Source: Acetobacter indonesiensis
GTDB taxonomy: Bacteria; Pseudomonadota; Alphaproteobacteria; Acetobacterales; Acetobacteraceae
NCBI RefSeq assembly: GCF_000963945.1
Contig: NZ_BAMW01000078.1
Span: 1 to 64,000 of the forward strand
Reading direction: 5' to 3'
Length of the DNA: 64,000 nt
Below are positions 57,437 through 64,000 of the stretch, in pieces (position 1 is the stretch's first letter; every line of letters begins with the position of its first letter). The translations under genes were made by a program, and so were the position numbers. Under the pieces are notes generated by a model, which saw only the letters and a program-made list of their open reading frames with translations, was not told where the DNA came from and searched no databases.

Positions 57437-58891
57437 ATGTTTCTGTCAAAAAAACTTTGTGTTTATTGTTTGGGTATTGGCCTGATGCTTGCTGTGGCAT
57501 CAGGTCAGATTTTTGCGGCCACCCGACCTCTTACAACGGATATTCTTCCGTCTGGTGTTCCGCTGCCCTTTCCCGCACCCGGCATGCAATCGTCGTCAGA
57601 TGACTGGAATAGCACTCTCTTTGCAGACACATATGGCGTCAGAAGCTGGCTGAACCATTACGGTCTGCGTTTTAGCCTTCAGGACGTGGAGGAAGTGTGG
57701 GGCGTGGCATCGGGAGGGCTCCATCAGGGAGCCAGCTATAACGGAATGAGTGCTGCCAGCTTGACGTTTGATCCTTCTCGGATTGGTGGTTGGAAATACG
57801 GGTTATTCAATGTCAGCGCACTGCAAATAAGGGGGCGTTCAGCTACATCCGATAACGTCGGTGCGTTGAATACACTGAGCGGCTATGATGCCCAAAGGTC
57901 TTTAAGGCTTTTTGAACTTTGGTATGGTCAAGGATTTTTGGGCAATAGGCTCGACGTCCGTGTTGGTTCTCTTGACCTTGATACAGAGTTTATGGTCAGC
58001 CAAAACGCGTCTCTATTTTTGAATGCCAGTTTTGGCTGGCCTCTTTCTGCTTCAACAGATTTGTATTCTGGTGGTCCCTCATGGCCCTATTCAGCGCCTG
58101 GAGTTCGCATTCGTTATAATCCGCTTTATCCTCTGGTCCTGATGTTTGCTGCAACGGATGATAACCCGACAGGTGGCCCTTTCTATCCGTCACAGGATAA
58201 TCCGGCACAAAATCTGTCAGGCACGCGATTTGGTGTGTCCAACGGAGCATTGTTCATGTTTGAGGCCCAGCTATGGGTTGATGCCGCAAGGCGTCTTGGG
58301 CTTGACCATGCGGCATTGCCGGGCACATGGAAAATTGGTGGCTATTATGACACCGGGTCTTTTCCGGATCGGCGGTACTCGGCAAACGGCCGTATTCTCG
58401 CTGCACCGGATGCGTCTGTATCGCCGCGTTATTACCACGGTAATTGGATGGTTTATGGCGTGTTTGATCAGACAATCTGGCGGATAGAAGGTGATACACC
58501 GCGTGCAGCAAGTGTCTTCATTCGTGTCACAGGAAATGACGGCATAAAGAATACATTTTCTTTCGGTGCTGAAGCAGGGCTGACTGTGCAGGGGATTGTC
58601 CCACACAGGAAAGATGATGTTCTGGGAATAGCGTGGGGAGCAGGCTTTTTCGGTCGGCGGGCAAAACAGGCTGCCGAAGATAGTCTTCTCTATTCAGGAG
58701 AAATAACGTCCGGTCGGAAGTCAGAACACCATATAGAACTAACATGGCAAACACCTGTTCAGCCTTGGCTGAACATCCAGCCGGACTTTCAATACATATG
58801 GAATGTAGGTGGCGGCGCAAGCAGTCAGTCAGATACTCCGGCCATTCCCAATGCAGCAATATTTGGCTTGAATGTAAGTTCCTCTTTCTGA
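57437..58891 (+). CDS. OprB-family porin
   Basis: Outer-membrane porin of 484 aa, with a signal peptide (LGIGLMLAVASGQIFAATRP). OprB marks: WLNHYGLRFSLQDVEEVWG, LFELWYGQGFLGNRLDVRVG, and a C-terminal strand ending in aromatic F (NVSSSF). OprB porins are annotated for glucose and other sugars; here the PiT gene upstream and PPK2 gene downstream suggest it may instead serve phosphate-related uptake. Confidence 0.85.
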   Translation: MFLSKKLCVYCLGIGLMLAVASGQIFAATRPLTTDILPSGVPLPFPAPGMQSSSDDWNSTLFADTYGVRSWLNHYGLRFSLQDVEEVWGVASGGLHQGASYNGMSAASLTFDPSRIGGWKYGLFNVSALQIRGRSATSDNVGALNTLSGYDAQRSLRLFELWYGQGFLGNRLDVRVGSLDLDTEFMVSQNASLFLNASFGWPLSASTDLYSGGPSWPYSAPGVRIRYNPLYPLVLMFAATDDNPTGGPFYPSQDNPAQNLSGTRFGVSNGALFMFEAQLWVDAARRLGLDHAALPGTWKIGGYYDTGSFPDRRYSANGRILAAPDASVSPRYYHGNWMVYGVFDQTIWRIEGDTPRAASVFIRVTGNDGIKNTFSFGAEAGLTVQGIVPHRKDDVLGIAWGAGFFGRRAKQAAEDSLLYSGEITSGRKSEHHIELTWQTPVQPWLNIQPDFQYIWNVGGGASSQSDTPAIPNAAIFGLNVSSSF

Positions 58892-59029
58892 TTGTTGTAT
58901 TTTTATGAAATCGGCATTTTCAAAGCCAGAATTGGTGATTTTATACCGAAAATCTGCCAGTTCTAGGGTCAGAACAATCTATTATTCTCCGGCATCGGCC
59001 GAATGAGAATTGGGTGGGGAGCAAAGATA

Positions 59030-59944
59030 ATGACTGAGACACTGGATGGATTTTCTCCGGCTGAACTGGAACGTATCCGTATCAGGCAGGAAATTATTGA
59101 TGATCTGGATGAAGAGTTTGAACTGGAACTTGAAGAAGGTGATGCCGACGGCAACGCGTCTGAATATTCTTCATCATTTCGGAAAACCTATTTCAGTGAA
59201 CTGGTGCGGCTACAGGGTGAACTTGTAAAGCTGCAGGATTGGGTCAAGGAAACAGGTTATAAGGTTGTTGTCCTTTTTGAAGGCCGTGATGCGGCGGGCA
59301 AAGGGGGCGTTATCAAACGTATTACGCAGCGCCTTAACCCGCGTATCTGCCGCGTGGTGGCTTTGCCCGCCCCGACAGACCGTGAGCGGACCCAATGGTA
59401 TTTTCAGCGTTACGTTGCCAATCTGCCTGCAGCAGGGGAAATGGTTCTGTTTGACCGAAGCTGGTATAATCGTGCCGGTGTAGAACGCGTGATGAATTTT
59501 TGCTCGGACGAGGAATATGAAGAGTTCTTCCGTTCCGTCCCAGAATTTGAGCGGATGCTGGTAAGAAGCGGTATTAAACTGGTCAAATACTGGTTTTCGA
59601 TTACGGATGATGAGCAGGAAGCCCGGTTCAAGGCACGTATTGAAGACCCATTGAAGCAGTGGAAGCTGAGCCCGATGGATCTTGAAAGCCGGAAACGGTG
59701 GGAGGCTTATACCAAAGCGAAAGAGATCATGCTGGAACGCTCAAGCATTCCGGAAGCTCCTTGGTGGGTTGTGCAGGCTGTTGATAAAAAACGGGCGCGC
59801 CTGAACTGTATCAATCATCTTTTGCAGCAGGTTCCGTATCAGACAATCAGCCGCCCAGAAGTCGTGTTACCGCCCCGTGTTTATCATGAAGATTATGAAC
59901 GGCAGCCTACCCCTGAAAATATGATTATCCCTGAACTTTACTGA
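59030..59944 (+). CDS. ppk2: Polyphosphate kinase 2 (PPK2)
   Basis: Transfers phosphate between polyphosphate and nucleotides. Walker A is EGRDAAGKGGVIK, Walker B LFDRSWYNRAGVERV, and KYWFSITDDEQEARF with DPLKQWKLSPMDLESR are PPK2 signatures. 305 aa from the ATG at 59030 (GGGGAG eight bases upstream); the frame opens at 59003. An acidic N-terminal stretch of about 40 residues precedes the domain. Closed by a good terminator. Confidence 0.93.
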   Translation: MTETLDGFSPAELERIRIRQEIIDDLDEEFELELEEGDADGNASEYSSSFRKTYFSELVRLQGELVKLQDWVKETGYKVVVLFEGRDAAGKGGVIKRITQRLNPRICRVVALPAPTDRERTQWYFQRYVANLPAAGEMVLFDRSWYNRAGVERVMNFCSDEEYEEFFRSVPEFERMLVRSGIKLVKYWFSITDDEQEARFKARIEDPLKQWKLSPMDLESRKRWEAYTKAKEIMLERSSIPEAPWWVVQAVDKKRARLNCINHLLQQVPYQTISRPEVVLPPRVYHEDYERQPTPENMIIPELY

Positions 59945-59983
59945 TTTAATTTCAGAGGCCACGCCTACGTCTTTGTTTGAAGG

Positions 59984-60023
59984 CCATGTCATTGTTTTTA
60001 AGAAACTGTGACATGGTTTTTTT
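59984..60023 (+). terminator. Intrinsic terminator after ppk2
   Basis: CCATGTCA pairs with TGACATGG across a 17-nt loop, followed by TTTTTTT. Forty bases after the ppk2 stop. Confidence 0.85.
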
Positions 60024-60150
60024 ATGATGGATATAGATGCCTCTCCCAAACCTTAAAACAACAAGGCCTAGTGCATGTTCACGAATAAGTGGGTTGCTCG
60101 CTCACGTTGATATGCGGTGTTCTTGTCTGAAATCATAAGGAAAATCTGCC

Positions 60151-60720
60151 ATGCCGTCGCAAAAAGAGCTTCATTTTGTCGTCCTTCTTGGCAGTCTTCG
60201 TGCAGGCTCTCTCAATGGTATTGTTGCCCGTACACTGCCACAAATTGCGCCGCCCGGAGTAAATATTTCACTCCTTGGGTCAATTGCAGACTTTCCTCAC
60301 TATAATCAGGACGTGCAGGACAAAGGTATTCCAGCGCCCGTATTGCGCACGGCTGATCAGATACGTCACGCTGACGGGCTTATTATTGTCACCCCCGAAT
60401 ATAACTACTCTATACCCGGAGTGCTGAAGAACGCAGTGGATTGGCTTTCCCGCCTGACGCCGCAACCGCTGACTGGTAAACCTGTCGCAATTCAGACGGT
60501 GTCTCCCGGTGCTATCGGAGGTGCACGGGCACAGTATCATCTGCGTCAAAGTCTGGTTTTTCTGGACGCTTTTGTGTTGAACAAGCCAGAAGTCATGATT
60601 GGGCAGGCAGCAGAAAAATTTGATAGTGAACGTCTCGAACTCACAGATCAGAAAACTAAGGATTTTCTGGTGCGTCAGATAAATGCGTTGGCGGATTTAA
60701 CGCGCAAAGTTGCACCATAG
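60151..60720 (+). CDS. NADPH-dependent FMN/quinone reductase
   Basis: Flavodoxin-fold reductase of 189 aa (NADPH_dep_FMN_red). Flavin-binding loops: LLGSLRAGSLNGIVAR at the phosphate site and IVTPEYNYSIPGVLKNAVDW at the isoalloxazine site. Relatives (ChrR, YieF, azoreductases) reduce quinones and oxidants. AAGGAAA precedes the ATG by about eight bases. Independent transcription unit. Confidence 0.9.
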   Translation: MPSQKELHFVVLLGSLRAGSLNGIVARTLPQIAPPGVNISLLGSIADFPHYNQDVQDKGIPAPVLRTADQIRHADGLIIVTPEYNYSIPGVLKNAVDWLSRLTPQPLTGKPVAIQTVSPGAIGGARAQYHLRQSLVFLDAFVLNKPEVMIGQAAEKFDSERLELTDQKTKDFLVRQINALADLTRKVAP

Positions 60721-60930
60721 GCATCCTTGATCAATAGGGGCGGGGGTATTGGGTTGGGTGCCAGTTTCCCCAGGGGCAGAGAGGCATTTAACCTTCTGTC
60801 GAGAAAATAGATGTTCTGGATTTTTCTTACCGTGAGACCTGTCCGATTTTTATGACGTCTTGGACGTAAGGCTGTCTGAATTCTGCCACAAGCGTTGGCC
60901 AGCATGATCAGGTTAGAAGTGGAGAATTCC

Positions 60931-61359
60931 GTGAAACAAAAATTAATGACAGCACTGATGGTGGGTTTGGTTGTGGGGGGCGCTACTGTCGCCTCTGCTG
61001 AACCGGGCGGACCTATGCAGGGAGATCACGGACGCGGACATCAGAATCATGGCCGTAACATGGGGCCGGGAGATCGCGGGCCCGGTGGTCCGGGCGGCCC
61101 AGGCCGTGGAAATGACGGGAGAGGCGGCATGCCCGGCCCCGATGGTGGTCGCGTCTGGCACCGTGGGGATCGGTATGATGGCCCCCGTGGTGGAATGTGG
61201 GCCGTGCAGGATTGGCGGCAGTATCGTGGGCTTTCCGCTCCGCCGCCGGGATATTACTGGGTGCAGTATGGAAATCAGTTTCTGTTGACGGCTGTCGCAA
61301 CGGGCATCATTTCCAGCGTAATTGCTGGCACCTATGCAGCCGGACCAGGCGGATATTGA
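60931..61359 (+). CDS. RcnB-like small periplasmic protein
   Basis: 142 aa from the GTG at 60931, which has GGAG six bases upstream; the frame opens earlier with TTG at 60895. A signal peptide (LMTALMVGLVVGGATVASAE) precedes a Gly/Pro/Arg/Asp-rich disordered stretch (about residues 25-80) with clustered histidines. The C-terminal RcnB-type motif reads YRGLSAPPPGYYWVQYGNQF. RcnB in E. coli affects nickel/cobalt homeostasis; metal function here is inferred only. Confidence 0.75.
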   Translation: MKQKLMTALMVGLVVGGATVASAEPGGPMQGDHGRGHQNHGRNMGPGDRGPGGPGGPGRGNDGRGGMPGPDGGRVWHRGDRYDGPRGGMWAVQDWRQYRGLSAPPPGYYWVQYGNQFLLTAVATGIISSVIAGTYAAGPGGY

Positions 61360-61413
61360 AGACACCAAGCGAGTCTTACTTTTTATAAGAAACTAAGATC
61401 GATTCTTATTTAG

Positions 61414-61457
61414 AAATCCTGCCTTTGGTAAAAAAGCCGAAGGCAGGATTTTTTTTG
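61414..61457 (+). terminator. Intrinsic terminator after rcnB-like gene
   Basis: AAATCCTGCCTT pairs with AAGGCAGGATTT across a 14-nt loop, followed by TTTTTT. The stem is 12 bp without mismatch. Confidence 0.9.
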
Positions 61458-61526
61458 TAAATTCAAACTGCTTAGCTATTGTTCTACAGTCTGGCGTGAC
61501 GAAACCGATGTTTTGCGCGTGCATAT

Positions 61527-61572
61527 CACTAGATATAGTGCCATCCTGTTTCCAGAACCACAATATTGGCCA
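61527..61572. promoter_or_regulatory. Candidate NrdR box pair
   Basis: CACTAGATATAGTG (61527-61540) differs at one position from CACTATATATAGTG, close to the NrdR consensus. A weaker second site, CACAATATTGGCCA (61559-61572), lies 32 bp centre to centre, the three-turn spacing of paired NrdR boxes. Together they precede the ribonucleotide reductase gene. Confidence 0.55.
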
Positions 61573-61625
61573 ATCCTGACGACGGGCACGTTTAAGGAAG
61601 CCATTTGTCTGATGGAGAAGCGATT

Positions 61626-64000
61626 ATGGATGGAAACCTCTTTCTGGCTGAACGCCCCTCTAAGGTGCTTGAGGTTTCCCGCTCTCCATTTGAAGGCGGT
61701 TTTAGCTCCCAGTCAGAACCGTCTCGCAGATTGGATAAGGGGATGGGAGAAGCCGTAGGTCGGCGTACAGTATTCAGACCATCCGACGCAGAAGATTTTG
61801 GTGCAGTTGCAGACCGCGTGGCGACAGGAAATATGGCTCTCCTGCCAAGAGTGGATAATCACGAAAAGGCACAGTTGCGGAATGCAATTGCCACCGGCGC
61901 ATTGTTGACGTCTGGGCGGCATCTTCAGCACGGGGATGACACTCAACCCAAGCGCAATATGGAAATGTTCACGAATTGCGCAACGGCTATCTGCTCCTTC
62001 GCAAAGTTCTATCTGCTGCTGAATGGTTCAGGCGTAGGCCGGGCTTATGATGATGAACTCTGTGTCGTTGATTGGGCTAACGCCCCCGACCTTTTGTTCA
62101 GGCTATCAGAAGACCATCCAGATTATCCCAAAGACCGCACCAGCTTACTGCGGTTTGGTCTGGATATGAATGTGCTGCCTTGGGGGACGGGATTATCAGG
62201 CTTTACTGTCGAAATGGAGCAGAACGTCAAAGATTTCCTTGCCAAGACGGTCATAAGAGACGCCGAGATACCGAAGGGAGCCTCTGTCCATACAATAGAA
62301 GACAGCCGTGAAGGCTGGGGAAAGGCCATCGAGCAAATAGAAGCGCAGGCTTTTACGGGCGTTGGTAACCAGACACTGGTTCTTGATCTAAGTGATATCC
62401 GATGTGCGGGTAGCCCGATTGCGGGTATGCAGGGCCGTCCAGCTTCGGGCCCGATCTCTTTATTGCGTGGGTTATTGAATATTCGGGACCATGTGATTGA
62501 GGCAGCACGGCAATCGCCTATGCCATTGTGGGAACAGGCGCTCCGGGTTGATCACTATCTGTCGGTTGAGGTGCAGGTGGGGGGCGCACGGCGCGCGGCA
62601 AGAATGGCTACCAAATCCTGGCGGGATGCTGATGTTCTTCGGTTTATTCGTGCCAAAGAAGAAGGTGGCTTATGGACAGCTAACCACTCTGTCATGGTGG
62701 ATGCTCTGTTCTGGCACTATGCAAACGACAGGGCGCAGTCCGGTCCGATGGCTGATCATGCCCGGACGGTCTTTGCGGAAGCAACGCGCTGCGCGTGGGT
62801 AAATGGGGAACCGGGTTTTATCAACGGCGATAAACTGGAAGATAATCGCACCGGCAGTGCACGGCAGAAAAAAATCCATGCAGATGGGCGGGATTTTCGG
62901 TCTCGGCGTTATCAGGCAACGCATGCATCCAGTTTGTTGGCGCTTTTGGCACAGCGTGCGGCCGACGCACATTTTCCTGTTACGACTAATCCCTGCGGCG
63001 AAATTACGCTGCATGTGACAGGGGGATACTGCGTAATAGGTGACTTTGCTCCTGTTCTGGCTTGCCCTGTCGCATTTGAGGAGATTCATCCGGGTAAGCT
63101 GGATGAACAGATTGCGGCAGTATGGGACGCTCGTGTTCGGGATTCCGTTAGGCTTGGCGTCCGTTTTCTGCTTCGCGCCAACACGATGGATGCACTTTAT
63201 GGCGAAGAAGTCAGACGTACCAATCGGATAGGCATAGGCCCGACCGGGTTGCATGAATGGGCATGGATGCGGTTTGGATTTGGTTTTCGCGATTTGCTGG
63301 ATGAAAAACACTCATCCGCATTCTGGCTGGCAGTGCGGTCTTTGTCCGAGATTGCGAAAGCAGAGGCGAATACTTATGCAGATGAGATAGGAACAAGTCG
63401 ACCCGTGACGGTTACGACTGTCAAACCTGCGGGCACGACATCCAAACTATTTGGTTTGACGGAAGGGGCGCATCTTCCTGCACGGCGGCAATATTTGCGG
63501 TGGGTGCAGTTTAAAGGCGTGCAACGCGAAGATGGAAGCTGGGAAGCCGGAACGGACCCGCTGCTACCGACGTATGAGCAGAAAGGATACCCGATAAAGG
63601 CTCTGCAAACATTCCCGGGTATGAGCATTGTTGGTTTCCCAACCGTGCCCCTTCTTCAACGGTTAGGGATCGGCGAGAAAGCAGTGACCGCGCCAGAAGC
63701 AACGCCTGAGGAGCAATATCAGTGGCTTAGCCTTTTGGAAAAATACTGGATTGGAGCAGATCAGGGCAATCAGGTCTCTTACACGCTTAAGGTTTACACA
63801 GATCGGTATGATCTTGATGGTTTCAGAACCATGGTCGCTACCCGCCAACCGCATGTGCGATGCTGCGCCGTGCTCCCCAGTCGGCCTGATTCTGATCTGG
63901 GTTATGAATACTTGCCAGAAGAAGAAGTGTCAGCAGGACGTTTTGCCGCTTTAACAGGGGCTATTCACGATAATGATGTGCAGGAAATGATTGATTGGGC
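61626..64000 (+). CDS. nrdJ: Class II (B12-dependent) ribonucleotide reductase (3' partial)
   Basis: Reduces ribonucleotides using adenosylcobalamin, without an oxygen-dependent partner subunit. The frame runs uninterrupted to the right edge (about 791 residues). GGAGAAG lies about six bases before the ATG. Active-site features: C118 in TNCATAICSFAKF, a position matching C119 of the Lactobacillus leichmannii enzyme; C457 and E459 in TNPCGEI, the thiyl-radical site; and a further cysteine C469 as likely partner of C118. KPAGTTSKLFG and TEGAHLP are family motifs. No ATP-cone is evident. Neighbouring genes are unrelated. Confidence 0.92.
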   Translation, partial: MDGNLFLAERPSKVLEVSRSPFEGGFSSQSEPSRRLDKGMGEAVGRRTVFRPSDAEDFGAVADRVATGNMALLPRVDNHEKAQLRNAIATGALLTSGRHLQHGDDTQPKRNMEMFTNCATAICSFAKFYLLLNGSGVGRAYDDELCVVDWANAPDLLFRLSEDHPDYPKDRTSLLRFGLDMNVLPWGTGLSGFTVEMEQNVKDFLAKTVIRDAEIPKGASVHTIEDSREGWGKAIEQIEAQAFTGVGNQTLVLDLSDIRCAGSPIAGMQGRPASGPISLLRGLLNIRDHVIEAARQSPMPLWEQALRVDHYLSVEVQVGGARRAARMATKSWRDADVLRFIRAKEEGGLWTANHSVMVDALFWHYANDRAQSGPMADHARTVFAEATRCAWVNGEPGFINGDKLEDNRTGSARQKKIHADGRDFRSRRYQATHASSLLALLAQRAADAHFPVTTNPCGEITLHVTGGYCVIGDFAPVLACPVAFEEIHPGKLDEQIAAVWDARVRDSVRLGVRFLLRANTMDALYGEEVRRTNRIGIGPTGLHEWAWMRFGFGFRDLLDEKHSSAFWLAVRSLSEIAKAEANTYADEIGTSRPVTVTTVKPAGTTSKLFGLTEGAHLPARRQYLRWVQFKGVQREDGSWEAGTDPLLPTYEQKGYPIKALQTFPGMSIVGFPTVPLLQRLGIGEKAVTAPEATPEEQYQWLSLLEKYWIGADQGNQVSYTLKVYTDRYDLDGFRTMVATRQPHVRCCAVLPSRPDSDLGYEYLPEEEVSAGRFAALTGAIHDNDVQEMIDW

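Noticed and set aside
58902-58920. Further copy of the CGAAATCG-type element before ppk2
   Set aside because: The sequence there is TGAAATCGGC, losing the first base of the core, and the gene is unrelated to pyrimidines.
61513-61758. Separate small gene upstream of the ribonucleotide reductase
   Set aside because: It overlaps the nrdJ start in another frame and covers the candidate NrdR boxes; no family or ribosome site supports it.
62670-63311. Antisense frame of 213 codons within the ribonucleotide reductase gene
   Set aside because: It is opposite a continuous reading frame with all class II reductase motifs.

Overview
The window looks like chromosomal DNA of an acetic acid bacterium (Acetobacteraceae, most like Acetobacter). 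The evidence is a full-length homologue of the acetate CoA-transferase AarC, a Hint-domain repeat protein of the kind common in this family, a monomeric B12-dependent ribonucleotide reductase, many TonB-dependent receptors, and moderate GC content. There are no rRNA or tRNA genes, no CRISPR array and no insertion sequence that I can see. Genes are densely packed, mostly in short operons beside their own regulators.

Layout. 1-3.1 kb: a surface-type repeat/Hint protein (cut by the left edge) and a glycosyltransferase that share a small beta-module. 3.2-8.5 kb: an ECF sigma factor, FecR, FecA-type receptor and periplasmic glycerophosphodiesterase, forming a cell-surface signalling cluster. 8.7-12.8 kb: a LysE exporter with a divergent ArgP-type regulator, a GlxA-type AraC regulator, and an AarC-like CoA-transferase. 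13.2-21.9 kb: cyanase, a DapA-like aldolase, a small lipoprotein, a nitrate/cyanate-type ABC transporter, a rubredoxin-FAD reductase, an acyl-CoA-dehydrogenase-fold enzyme and an OsmC-like protein, with a divergent TetR regulator. I read this as an uncharacterised uptake-and-oxidation system for a small nitrogen or sulfur compound. 22.3-23.8 kb: a 1-Cys peroxiredoxin and a small alpha/beta hydrolase.

23.9-29.9 kb: a 3-oxoadipate-type operon (CoA-transferase A and B, thiolase, a beta-keto acid cleavage enzyme and a short-chain fatty acid transporter) with a divergent IclR regulator. A perfect 24-bp inverted repeat in the operon leader covers the ribosome binding site of its first gene. 30-42.8 kb: a reductive pyrimidine catabolism island with a RutR-like regulator, NCS1 permease, dihydropyrimidinase, PreT/PreA dihydropyrimidine dehydrogenase, beta-ureidopropionase and an omega-aminotransferase. 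Three sites resembling the E. coli RutR operator lie in front of the permease/dihydropyrimidinase, a TonB-dependent receptor, and preT. That places the receptor in the pyrimidine regulon and suggests outer-membrane import of a pyrimidine compound. A redoxin/prolyl-4-hydroxylase fusion sits divergently beside the receptor.

43-47.7 kb: a MarR-controlled EmrA-EmrB-NodT tripartite efflux pump. 47.8-53.8 kb: an iron module with a PiuA/Fiu-type receptor, Sel1 protein, PiuC oxygenase and ExbB-ExbD-TonB, with two Fur-box candidates. 54.6-55.6 kb: a chorismatase-family enzyme (FkbO/Hyg5/XanB2), likely a hydroxybenzoate synthase and the least expected gene here. 55.7-60 kb: a phosphate module (Pho-box candidate, PiT transporter, OprB-type porin, PPK2). 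60-64 kb: an FMN reductase, a small RcnB-like protein, and a class II ribonucleotide reductase cut by the right edge and preceded by a candidate NrdR box pair.
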